Shown: in pieces, positions 1 to 15,224 of the stretch
Position numbering within the stretch: position 1 is the stretch's first letter
Layout of the letters: each line of letters begins with the position of its first letter
DNA from: Quercus robur
Taxonomy: Eukaryota; Streptophyta; Magnoliopsida; Fagales; Fagaceae
Assembly: GCF_932294415.1 (NCBI RefSeq)
Contig: NC_065544.1
Span: 25,891,351-25,955,350 of the forward strand
DNA length: 64,000 bases
Direction: 5' to 3'
Notes under the pieces: generated by a model
The model's input: the letters and a program-made list of their open reading frames with translations, nothing else
Databases searched by the model: none
Told to the model about the DNA's origin: nothing
Translations under genes and position numbers: made by a program

Positions 1-430
1 GCAAACCACAAGTTGATAACCTGTAATTCCACCCCCCCCCCCTCCCTTTTTTCTAATTTCTGAACTCTACACTATCTTCACTCTTCACTTTTAAAATCAT
101 ATAAATATATAAACATTGTAAGTCTAAGTGATTTTGTTCTTCTATTCATAAAAAAAGAAAAAGAAAGATTTAGTTCTTCTCTAACAATCTACATCATTCA
201 AGTCATAAAAGTCCTAACCTTATAAAAATTTCATTAATTGCATTGAAATAGTGTTAAGAAATTGATAAATTTTACTAAAATTTGACTGACCGGCCCCCCT
301 AATTTTTTGAGAAAAATATATATTCATTTCAAATTTCATTTTGACTCAAATAACAAAAAGATAAATACAAAGAACTCATAGAAGAATTTGTATGTGGGAT
401 ATTCCCAAATCAATGTAATTAGCAAAAAAT

Positions 431-650
431 TTAAATGCTCTTTTGGTCCTAACATTTTGTCTTTATCTATATTTTGGTCCCTACTTTTTTATTTTACCGC
501 TTTTAGTCCCTAAATGAAAAAAGCATTCCATTTTGGTTCCTACTGTTATTCACTTAACATAAATATTCTACGTGGCAAACGGAATGCATTGTTGGCACAT
601 TAAATGTTGACATGGCCATTAAAATAATATTAAAAAAGGCCACATCATCA
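431..650. repeat. TTTGGTCCCT-type dispersed repeat
   Basis: This stretch has repeated phrases of the form TTTGGTCCCTA and TTTTAGTCCCTAA, followed by a CACGT-like and CACATCATCATC-rich tail. I associate this pattern with a common dispersed non-coding repeat of plant genomes, but I cannot fix its termini or class. The equivalents are near 18618-18838, 33187-33410 and 47766-47990. Confidence 0.4.
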
Positions 651-924
651 TCTAATTTTTCTTTTTTTTAAGTATCAACTTTAACAAAATAAAAAAGAAA
701 AAACATAATTAAAATCCAAAAACTACAAGAATTTAGAACTGGTTCATGTTCAACAAAAACACTAAAGAACACAAACCCAAATGTGCTGCATGAAGCTGGT
801 CATCGCTGTGGATGAATACCTCAGCCTTTAAAATCTGGCCTAAGCTTGATTGATTTACCAGATTGAAGTTTGGTACAGCGGCATTCGGATTTGCAAACTC
901 ATAAAAAAAGACAGAAAAACATTG

Positions 925-2110
925 TTAGCAAAAAAAAGAAGAACGAGTCAAAGGAAAATTCCTATACTGATACAAATAAAAAATATGAGAAAGAAAATGA
1001 TTCTGAAATAAGAAACTTAGACTGAAAGCCCTACCTGGTTTCCCCTCTCTCGTTGGGCAGGGGAGGTCATCATGCCACTCCCCTAAGATGATCAAAAAGT
1101 CCTTTTTTAGGCCCTTATTTGAGTCGGGGAGACATTGAATTAGTCTAATTTCAGGGTACCTAGACTTTAGGTAATACCCTTGCCCCTTTAGGTGGTGGAG
1201 ATTATAAACCGAGTTAACTTTGTGGTGGGTAAGCCCTAGGCCCATTTTCTCGTTAAGGGCATCTATACTCCCCCAAATCCTAAACATGTTTGGGGCACAT
1301 TGGGTAGGAGCTAGCCTATGAGCCATAAGATAGTCTCTGGTGATAGTACCCATAGGGATTTCATCCCTCCCTCTATGAAGGCAATCATAGGGATCACTAC
1401 TTCACCCTCCTGCTTTTTCTCAAACCATTTCCCTTCCTTGCAATACCTAATGTAAGCATTTGGTGGGATCCTATATTGGGTTCTATAGTTCGCTACCCCC
1501 TCCTCAGAATCTACTAGGTAAGCAAATCTACCCATTTCTAGAGAAGGGCTATTGGTACTGAGGAAAAGGAGAAGAAAGCTAATAGAGCCAAGGAGAAATA
1601 GACGCGGAAAAAAGAAAAAGTAGATGAAAAATAAAATGGGAGGGTTTCTGAAGACTTTTTTAGAAAAGGATAGGACTTCTCGAACAAGCCTTTTGAGATT
1701 TGTGAGGGCACGAGTAGAGTGAGTGAAATTGCAAGTTCAATGTCTAAAGCACTAAAGTGAGGAGAATGATTGATTTCAATCGTATTTATATCAAAGGGAA
1801 AGGTTGCGAGCGGGAAAGATCCTGTTTGGTTTCTAGCAAGACTCTCAATCGTTGGATCCACATCACACCATAGAACGTGGGGAACATAGAACTGTCAAAA
1901 TTTAATGAAGGCGCGTCTTGGATACCGAAGCGTCAAGAGCAAACCTTAGGCAATTAAAAAGGCAACTGCCAGATCTGATATAGCGCATGATGAGCACAGA
2001 GTGATTTTTGTGACATCAAAATCCTCCTTTCTTCCCGAGGAGCCAGAAAGAAGAATTTTGAGGGGCTATTTTGGGGGAGAAAAGCCTAGGAGTACATCTC
2101 TAGACATGTA
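925..2110 (-). mobile_element. Fossil plant-transposon/LTR-type element, unit 1
   Basis: Read on the minus strand, a segment with a TATA-like box (around 1787-1795) precedes protein-like fragments. These fragments resemble the family found in plant gypsy-type transposon proteins, with phrases such as YYLKSRYPEIRLIQCLP, NKGLKKDFLI and PCPTREGKPG. No reverse transcriptase or integrase is present. The element is incomplete and broken, in at least two or three pieces, and no TSD or paired LTR was found. It predates the array because every unit carries it. The family assignment rests on recalled motif similarity. The outer limits are approximate. Confidence 0.5.
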
Positions 2111-3034
2111 TTGGGCCAATGGCCCAATCCGAGGACGTAACTAGTCCGAGGAGGAATAACTGCTTGCATGAGGGTTAGTGGTAGTAAGTAAAGGGGTAAA
2201 ATCCGATCAGGATCGCCTGGCAAAGGTCAGAGGAGGAGTGTCATCTCAGCAGAGTAAAGTCGAGGTAAGAGGAAGTGTACTGTCGTCAAAAGCAACATTC
2301 CAGACCGTTCCATGGATAAAGATAAACATTAAGAAGGGACATGACAGAGGAAAGCTACAAATATCTTGGGAAAAGCTGCTACCACCACATTAAATATACC
2401 ACAGCTAACTCTCTAGCAGCATTAATGATGAAGTGATCCCTAAACAGTAATTCTCAACTTTCCAGCTACTATCCAAAGACTTTAGGGAGGTGTTGATGGG
2501 TTGGGCCCACTTCATGTTGCTTTTGGGGAAACATTAACAATTGCCAGTTTCTTCTTTTGTAACAGGTATCAAATTGTTACAATATTTCAATATCTTCGGT
2601 GTTCATAACTTGAAAATATGTCACATCATCAAGCACTTCTCATCAGGTGATTTTTTTTTATTATATATATCGTTAATATATTATCTATAGATCACAGTGC
2701 ATTAGTCTGCAATTTCTTTTTTTTCTCCCTTCACGTGTTGTGAAAAATGGGGTTCATGGGTGTTCAAATCCTCCTAAACCTGGTGGTGGTGCCATAGCAT
2801 GACCAAGGATGGAACCAAAATCTGGATTGAAAGGAGGCCAAAGTATAAAAACAAACAACAAAGGTATTTGCTTGATATCTTCTCAAAAACAAAAGGATAT
2901 TTGCTTGATAGACCCAATCTTCATGCTCTAAACACTATAATAATACTTATAGACTCACAATCAGACTTTATAAGATACTAGCTTATAACCACATGCATAT
3001 GGATGGATACACTTAAAGATATATAATAAAATGC
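2111..3034. other. TE-derived spacer without a recognisable gene
   Basis: Phrases such as CCGAGGACG and GGGCCCA near 2120-2150 and 2500 resemble the solo LTR at 3051-3745, so part of this stretch may be LTR-derived. Poly-T runs lie around 2650 and 2715. A short open frame (2799-2981) matches nothing I recognise and is present in all units. The equivalents end at the deletion scars in units 2-4. Confidence 0.4.
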
Positions 3035-3050
3035 ATAATATAATTCCTAT

Positions 3051-3745
3051 TGTGGGGCCTGAAATTTGAAATCCCAGCCCACTTCACATTAAGGGCCCAA
3101 AGCCCAAGCCGAGAAGCCTACTGCCGAGGACGTATGACGAAAGCCCCTTAATGGCCCAAGAATGTGGCCGAGGACGATCTCATGCTCAACACCTCAGAAA
3201 ACGCCTGAAGAAAAGGACAAGCTCAGTACAAGAGCAGTACAAACGAGAAAGCTGCCAACACCATAATGTGGAGCCCAACGCCTGACAAGCCCATACTCCA
3301 TACCATGTTATCCAGCTTTTCCCAACCACTCTGACGTATGGATTGACAGGACGAGTAATTACCCCAAATAAGGAGAAACTGACATGTAGATGAAGAAGGG
3401 GAAGTGAATACTAGTATAAAAGGGAAAAGAGAGCTAAAAAGAAGGAGGGGGGGGGGGGGGGGAAGGCCCCGAAAAAAGGAGGAGAAAAAGGAGGAAGAAT
3501 GGTGAGAATATAATGCTCCTTGGACTAATTTCGAGGAGTCAGACCTTTCGAACTACATCGATGTAAGGCTTAGCTATACAGTCAAAACCTATCTTTGTAT
3601 GAGCTCTCATGAAACCAGGACCAGACCAATGCCCAGCGCCCAAGGGCAGGCCTTTCCAAACCCACTCTCTACAAATCATATTGTTCAGGCCTTTTACATA
3701 CGAGCCCAACGTCGTTCATGGGTCGTTATAAATCGTGTCCTTACA
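3051..3745. mobile_element. Solo LTR (695 bp) with 5-bp TSD
   Basis: The element begins TGTGGGGCC and ends CCTTACA, giving the TG...CA termini of an LTR. It is flanked by the direct repeat CCTAT (3046-3050 and 3746-3750), the TSD length expected of LTR retroelements. A TATA-like box (AGTATAAAAGG, about 3413-3423) lies inside, followed by a G-rich tract. There is no internal domain, so this is a solo LTR left by recombination between two LTRs. It is present only in unit 1. The superfamily is not determined. Confidence 0.82.
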
Positions 3746-3750
3746 CCTAT

Positions 3751-4670
3751 ATATATAATTTAAATACTATTGATAGTCATTTTTATATTTTATTAACTCT
3801 TTAAAAATATTTGTAAGGATATTATTAGGTATAAAATATAAATTGTCCTTTTTTTAAAAAAATTATTGTGAAGCATATATTTTTTTTTTTTTACGATTAA
3901 TTTATTCTAGACTTTTTGGTTTTTGTATTTAATTACTCACTTAGATGGATATTTATGATGTGGTCCAACATTTGATTCTAAAATTAAGAAACAAAATTCT
4001 TTAAGAATAAATAATTTAGAACACGTGACACAAAATTAGAACTTTAATTTGAAATTCTAATTGAGTTTCTCTCAGCTTCACCTATTATTATTATTATATA
4101 GATTAGCTAAATCTCTGAGCAAAAAACTACACAACCAACTGAAGCTGGGTGAAAGTCCCGAAGCTAAGTCGAGTTCATGGAACAGTTTAATGTGCTGTGT
4201 TCTAGAATTTCACCTAGTAATCCCAATCCCATTTCCAGACTACAACAAGTGCAGTTGTAGGCCTTCAAAATACAACTTGCTATTTCTAAACACTCAATAC
4301 AACTTGCTATTTTTAATCTGGGGCATTGGACGCTAGCAATCTCATAAAGAAGAAAATGAGGAAAATTTGAGTGAAGCTGAATTTGAGGGTGAAAGGAAAA
4401 ATGGGAAAAAGGTTTTGATGGGTTGAAGAAATTGCATATGGGTTTTGGAGGAAATGAAAGATTGAGACTAATTGTGCTAAAGTTTTGTATCTTATCGATC
4501 TTCTCATATTATGTTCCCACTCCAATCCACAAATGGAACCTTCCTAATTTCCCAAACATCATCGAGGTCTGGTTTAAGGTATATATTTATTCACCCATTC
4601 CATTTCTTTTTTTCTATATAATAAAACAAATTGCTAAGATGAATGTTTCTTTTACTAACGGATACAATTG

Positions 4671-4721
<51 letters not shown>

Positions 4722-5263
4722 TTGTGTGTGTATAGCATGATGACCTTTCTGGAAAGCAATTGAGTGGGAACAAAGTGAGAAAATTAGCGTTCTTGATGGC
4801 ACTAAAGTTTTCATCATTATCATTTTTTTTTTGAATTTTTTTTTCCCGTTGAAAGGGGAGGAGAGAGACATAAAACAAAAGAAAAAGACATATTTTCTCC
4901 AGTTTTTAATAGAAGTGATAATGTGCACAGCACAATTAAAATAGGTCTAACTACATATGAATTTACTATAATTTTTTCTATTTAAAATATTTTAGATAAA
5001 ATTTTAATTTTTTTAAAGATTTTCTTGAATTTGATCAATTATCTCTAATTTTTTACCACTTTATTAAAGGGAACTTCCATCTTGATAAAAAATCCTTTAT
5101 ATTTTTAATCCATCATATCAATTTAAATGTATGTGTATATATACACACACACATAATGGCATTATGGTTTATATTTACAATCCGTCATATTTATAGTTAC
5201 AACTGATCTAAAATTATAGGTTAGAGAATACAATTTACCCTTAATGAAATTTGGGAAATTATA
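3751..5263. other. AT-rich non-coding stretch private to unit 1
   Basis: I see no gene here. It contains a compound TA/TG microsatellite near 4674-4732 and poly-A/T runs. Short open frames around 4061-4740 run into the microsatellite and match no family I know. It belongs to the 3.64 kb missing from units 2-4. Confidence 0.6.
4674..4732. repeat. Compound (TA)n(TG)n microsatellite
   Basis: An uninterrupted TA run turns into a TG run with one interruption. It is the source of spurious open frames on both strands. Confidence 0.95.
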
Positions 5264-5652
5264 CTCATAGGCAGAGCCGACTGAATGCTAAAGCAAGAAA
5301 TGCGATCGCCTAAGGCCCCAAGTAAAAAAAAAAAGTCTCCAAATTTTAATCAATAGGGTTATTTATAATCAATAAATAAAATAATATTTTTTTACCAAAT
5401 GAAAAACAAATAATAAAGAGAGAAAAATGCAACATCCGCAATATTTTTCACAACACTTTTACAACTAATGTTAAGTAGTAGGTTGTTATTGATGGCAAAA
5501 AATAATAATTATAGTGATATTTTCAAATAGAAAACAAAAGGCAACTTAAAACCTAGGATTTGTTGTAAAAAAATTTGTGAATATTGCACTTCTAAAAAAA
5601 AATAATAATAAGAGTTGAGTTAGCAACCTTTTACTAGTTCTCATCTAAGTCT

Positions 5653-6184
5653 AGGGACAGAAAGAGACTTGGACTTGGGAGGCCAACGCCCCCCCCCCCC
5701 CCTCCTATTTTTTTTTATAATTAATATATACATAGTCACCAATTTTATCAATTTTGTTCTATAAAATCACACTTTGCCCCCCTTAATACTATCATTGATT
5801 CTTTTAGGAGTACTACACTAGCCACAAAATTTTCTATAACATTTTTACAAACTGTTGTAGGAGTAAACTTTTATTGGTTTGCATTTGGGCCCATCACTTA
5901 CATCACATTTTTACTTACTAATAACCACTCACCACATTAATAATTTGTAAAAAAAGTTTGTAATTCTAGCATTTTCCTCCTTTTAAAGACCAAATCTAAA
6001 ATCAAAAGCAAAATAAACAAGCCCAAAAAAATTATTCAACAACAAAAATTACCAATAGTAAAGCTAAAAACAATTAAACTCAATTAACCAATTTACCTAA
6101 AACAAACAACTTGACCATTAAAAAAAATTTAAATAAAATAATTTTGTCCATACCTAGATGCACACATAAAAAATAAAAAAATAA

Positions 6185-6266
<82 letters not shown>

Positions 6267-6363
6267 CATTATTTGTTAACTAACTAAGCCGGAAGCGAGA
6301 GCCACCGCACACAATTAACAGCAAAACTGCCCCCCCTAACTTCAAGTTCTAGCTCCGTCCTCT
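5653..6363. mobile_element. Non-autonomous hAT-like element nested inside the outer hAT
   Basis: The left end AGGGACAGAAAGAGACTTGG pairs with the inverted right end AGAGGACGGAGCTAGAACTTG-like sequence. C-rich and G-rich subterminal tracts lie inside each end. TCTAAGTCT is repeated directly at 5644-5652 and 6364-6372; the true TSD is probably 8 of these 9 bases. It carries no transposase and contains a CA microsatellite plus poly-A (about 6188-6262). Because it lies inside the outer element, it inserted later. Confidence 0.75.
6188..6262. repeat. (CA)n microsatellite followed by poly-A
   Basis: A pure CA run of more than 40 bp leads straight into about 30 A residues, inside the nested hAT-like element. 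Confidence 0.95.
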
Positions 6364-6585
6364 TCTAAGTCTACCACTAATAATGTTTTTTTACTTACCA
6401 CTATCAATCTGCTACATCAACAAGTATGAAAAATTTTGTCAAACTTTTTCTGTCTATAAAATTTCTAAAAAAAGAAAAAAAAAATTACGTAGTTTATATT
6501 AATTAGTAGTAATTTTACATCCAATACAAGATAATCAATCTTCGTCTCAGGCCCCCAAATGCATCAAGCCGCCCTTGCTCATAGG

Positions 6586-7459
6586 TCCTGGTTGGCACTT
6601 TCTGGTGTCTTCATGACATCCAAGGTTCAAATATTCATTTTCCCGTCATTATTATTGAATTGTCGAAAAAAAAAAAGGAAAAAAAAGTAATTTTTTCGAT
6701 TTTCTAAAATTATAGTTGATAGCCTAGCAAAATTAAGAAGCTTCCTAATTTTAAAAATAAAAATAAAAATTATTTGTTACAACAAGTAGGGAATTAGAAC
6801 CTTAATTCTCCAAGTAAAGGAGGCCAAACATTATCACTGAATTGCAACAGGAGGGTCCATAAAAAGGTTAACGCTATTAAGAAAAAAAATTACATTTTAT
6901 ATTTACTGTAATTCATCATAGTTCATAGTTCATTAACGGTGGAAGGTGCAATAACAAGCTAAATAATTACATCTTCCACAATATGCCGTCTCCATGGTTA
7001 TACATAGATCGCAGCAATTATTTTGTGAAAAAGAACGAATGCATAATTCAGTCCATAATTGACTTTTGCGTTCAATGAAACGATTCACACGTATATCTAG
7101 TTTAGGAAATATCTTACAAGTTTGAATCTGTATCTTGCACTCTACCTGAGAGAAAAAAACACATGTAAAATGGGTGAGTGAACAAACTTCATGAAATTTG
7201 TATACAAAAGTATAGGAGTGAAAAATTGGTCAAAAAAAATCAAATGCGCAAACATTAATACAATTTACTCAAATTTTTATAATAAATGAACAAATACATA
7301 TAATGTTCGTGGCGAGGGGTGTGGCTTACTTTCATTACTTTTTTAATTGGAATCTCCTTTTGTTTTAATGAGAGATTGCCACATCACCTACAACTAAATA
7401 AAATGTGAAAATTAAAACCTACCCCCCTTACCATTGTATATTTAAAACAAAAAGACATA
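6586..7459. other. AT-rich spacer containing the templates of the deletion filler
   Basis: No gene is visible. Two short stretches matter: 6917-6928 (CATAGTTCATAG) and 7003-7016 (CATAGATCGCAGCA). Units 2-4 carry fused copies of these at their deletion junction. The same spacer follows the scar in units 2-4. Confidence 0.6.
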
Positions 7460-8509
7460 TCCAGTTAAAAAAGTACTAGAGGTGTGATCTTTCCTCACTT
7501 TGATGGGAGTAATTATGTATACTAAAAGGTGAGGATGAAAGCCTTCTTGAAATCTCTGGATGAGAGAGTACAACTGTCTGTTGAAACTGGTTGGGAAAAA
7601 TCTGCTACTTCTTTGGCTCAATGGACTGATGCTCAAAAGGAAGCTACTAGTCATAACAGCAAGGCTATGAATGCTATATTTAATGTTGTTTCACTAGAAG
7701 AAATTAAAAAGATATCTAATGTAGAAGTAGCACACACTGCATGGAATATCTTACAAACTATACTTGAAGGAACTAAAGCTGTCAAAACCAATAAATTGCA
7801 ACAGTTGACTTCTAAATTTGAGAGTATCAAAATGTCTGAGGATGAATCATTTGATGAATTTTATGCTAAACTCAATGACATTGTTAACTTTGCATTTAAT
7901 CTGCGTGAAGTTTATGTGAAACCTAAGATAGAATAATCTTAAGATCCTTAACAAAAGACTTTACACCCAAAGTGACAGCCATCACTGAAAGTAAGGATGT
8001 AGATATCATTCCTGTTGATAAACTTGTAGGATCCCTTCAAATTTATGAGTCTAACCTTCCTAAGACCAAAAGATTAAATCTTTGGCCTTGAAATCAATAG
8101 ATGATGTTGATGATAGTGTGTTTCACAATGAAATCTCTTCTATTGAAATTGCTTACCTTACTAAACAATTCAGAAACTTTTTGAAAATAACAATACAAAT
8201 GCAAGAAACAAAATCTTTGCTGACTATAAGAATGTGAAGAAGAATGAGCAACCTAAGAATGATTCATTCGAAAAACCTAATTTTGGAAAAGAAAAGGTTG
8301 GTCAAACTTCTAGCAGTTCTTTTGGTCAACAATGTTTTGATTGTCAACGTTATGGACATATAAAATTTGAATGTCCTACATACTTGAGGTCTAAAGGAAA
8401 GGCCATGGCTGTCACTTTAAGTGACGGTGAAGGATCTAATCATGATTTTGATAGTGATCAGGAAGGCAAGTTCATGGCCTTCACTGATGCTGTTGGACAC
8501 TTAGAATGA
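7460..8509 (+). mobile_element. Copia-type gag fossil, unit 1
   Basis: This stretch resembles Ty1/Copia gag (UBN2-type). It has a helical gag-like part with phrases such as ILEGTKAVKTNKLQQL and DESFDEFYAKLN. Further on is a CCHC zinc knuckle reading CFDCQRYGHIKFEC. No protease, integrase, reverse transcriptase, paired LTRs or TSD is seen nearby. It is broken (a few breaks) and lacks most of the element. All four units carry it nearly unchanged, so it predates the array; the insertion itself could be much older. Confidence 0.75.
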
Positions 8510-8574
8510 GCAACCTTCATACCCCGAAAAATATTGTGTAGAAAGCATGGTTGCAATATATAAAAGTTTAGACC

Positions 8575-8575
<1 letters not shown>

Positions 8576-8612
<37 letters not shown>
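8576..8612. repeat. (TA)n microsatellite downstream of the gag fossil
   Basis: This is a length-variable TA run. The counterparts near 23150-23180, 37718-37750 and 52295-52325 have different lengths, which makes it usable as a unit-specific tag. Confidence 0.95.
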
Positions 8613-8621
<9 letters not shown>

Positions 8622-8907
8622 GTGTGTGTAAATATATATTTGGCAAGCCCTCAAATAAAGTTGGCCGATAAAAAAATGAAATAGCTAAACCGGAAATAAC
8701 CAAGGGAATATATATCTGTCTAAGGTGAAACCTTGTCATTTAATCCCATGTTTAAATACAATTAATCTTCCTAACGTTTTATTGTGTTCAAAACGTTTGA
8801 CAAATACTAAAGGTTTGGATAGCCATAATGTTAAAAAGCGTTTGAGCACTAATGACAATAACTTCAGCCAATTAAGGTCAGAATTAAAAACAATGTATTA
8901 AGATTGA

Positions 8908-9110
8908 GGGATTGTTTGGGATTTGCTTATTTTGTTGACACTGAAAACTTTTTGTTAAAAATACTGTAAATAAAGGTAAAATTAAGCTAAAATAGTACAG
9001 TGGGGCCCATGAATAGTACTAAAAAGTACAATGAGGCCCATGAATAATAGCAAAAATAAGCTGAATAGTAAAATAAGTTGGCAAAAAATAAGCTATCAAA
9101 ATGCAACCTG
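8908..9110. mobile_element. hAT-like MITE, unit 1
   Basis: This is a roughly 200-bp element with imperfect terminal inverted repeats. The left end GGATTGTTTGGGATTTGCTT matches the inverted right end GGTTGCATTTTGATAGCTT, and both continue into ATTTT. The interior has two GGGGCCCATGAATAGTA / AGGCCCATGAATAATAG phrases. I recall this kind of MITE as common in trees such as Fagales. I could not define a TSD, so the limits are approximate. Confidence 0.6.
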
Positions 9111-10040
9111 AATAAAGGGAAAAACGTTAGCCAATAACGTTTACTAGGTAAGCAACTCATAACAGATAGTTGAATGAAAGGTAATAAATAAAAAATATTA
9201 CTATTTTTATAAAAATATTTTAACAAGAACAAAATGCCACATGGCTGTAACTTATTCTTAATTCTTGCACAAACTGATATTAATTTAATTACATCATTAA
9301 GCCTATTCGATTACACATTGGAGCTTTACATTGATGCTGCTGGACACTTAGCTGCTGCTGATGCATTCGTTACTGCATCACTATGTGTGTAAGGTGAAGA
9401 TGCCTGTTTTGGGTGGCGACAAAGAATTCTCATCCTCAAGCCTCTTTACCAAGGATTTATTGGTCAGTTCACGTAAGGCAATTCTCTGGAGAATTTGGAG
9501 TATGGCAATCTAAATTGCTCTAGCGGGATGATTAGCCGTGGAGTTGTTTGTAAGAGACAATTTTTAATTAAATCTCTTGTTCTTTAGTGCTCAATCTAGA
9601 TATCTAATGAGCTATATATCACTGGAGCACTCTTTCTTCACAAAATTTCAAATGAGGTTAGAGTTATCATAAATGACATATGTCAGGCCATTTTATTAAT
9701 GTGTTTTTTCAACTAGTTTTTATAAAGTCCAAATCTCCTAACCCATTTTTGCTGAATTATATTACAACAAAATGGTAAATTATAAATACTTTGTTTCTTT
9801 CTTATACTTAGAAAAAAAAAAAACATTAAATAGTGGCAAAATATGCATTTAGATTTTAGAGTATCAATAACTCTAAATTGTAGTGCGCAAATTTGAAATC
9901 AGCTAAACTTCACATAAAAAACTGGGTTAAATAACAAGCGTTCCCCACTTGTTCCAAGCTTGAACCCATATACGATTTATACAAAAAGCTTGCCAAGCTC
10001 TACACTATTAGACATTATATAGGCCTAAAAACAATTTGAC
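9111..10040. other. Intergenic 3' flank of the subtilase gene
   Basis: I see no gene here. Around 9324-9352 the phrase GATGCTGCTGGACACTTAG resembles the end of the gag fossil (GATGCTGTTGGACACTTAG, 8486-8504), so a little gag-derived sequence may be repeated. No clear AATAAA signal lies close to the subtilase stop on the minus strand. The same stretch occurs in every unit. Confidence 0.5.
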
Positions 10041-15150
<5,110 letters not shown>

Positions 15151-15213
15151 TTTTGATTCCTCCTTTGTATGCAGTACCACTCTTCCTTTCTCTCTTGCTT
15201 TCTATCTTGCTCT

Positions 15214-15224
15214 TATATTTATAG
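15214..15224 (-). promoter_or_regulatory. TATA box of subtilase copy 1
   Basis: The minus strand reads CTATAAATATA about 65-75 bp upstream of the chosen ATG (15150). A purine-rich leader follows. The box is conserved in all four copies. Confidence 0.75.

Larger units (their letters stand above)
5272..6577. mobile_element. Non-autonomous hAT element (outer of a nested pair)
   Basis: The left end CAGAGCCGACTGA and the reverse complement of the right end (CAAGGGCGGCTTGA) form imperfect terminal inverted repeats. Both are followed by a subterminal GCCTAAGGCCCC / GGGGGCCTGAG match. The flanks carry a perfect 8-bp target duplication, CTCATAGG (5264-5271 and 6578-6585), which is the hAT length. No transposase is encoded. 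About 720 bp of it is a second insertion (5653-6363), so the original element was near 590 bp. It is private to unit 1. Confidence 0.85.

Noticed and set aside
1538-1861. A 107-codon minus-strand open frame in the fossil element
   Set aside because: It overlaps a TATA-like promoter region and has no recognisable motif, so I treat it as leader or LTR-type sequence rather than a protein.
2799-2981. A 60-codon plus-strand open frame conserved in all units
   Set aside because: Its conservation is explained by recent amplification. There is no family resemblance, promoter or splice context.
4591-4928. Overlapping open frames on both strands near the TA/TG microsatellite
   Set aside because: They are produced by translating the dinucleotide repeat (IYIYIY, HTHTHT, CVCVCV) and have no other protein-like content.
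6188-6262. A CA-rich run considered as a possible CRISPR-like or structured array
   Set aside because: It is a simple dinucleotide microsatellite with no spacer structure, in a eukaryotic context.
8987-9232. An 81-codon minus-strand open frame
   Set aside because: It lies over the MITE and its AT-rich flank, and its Phe/Tyr-rich translation comes from base composition.
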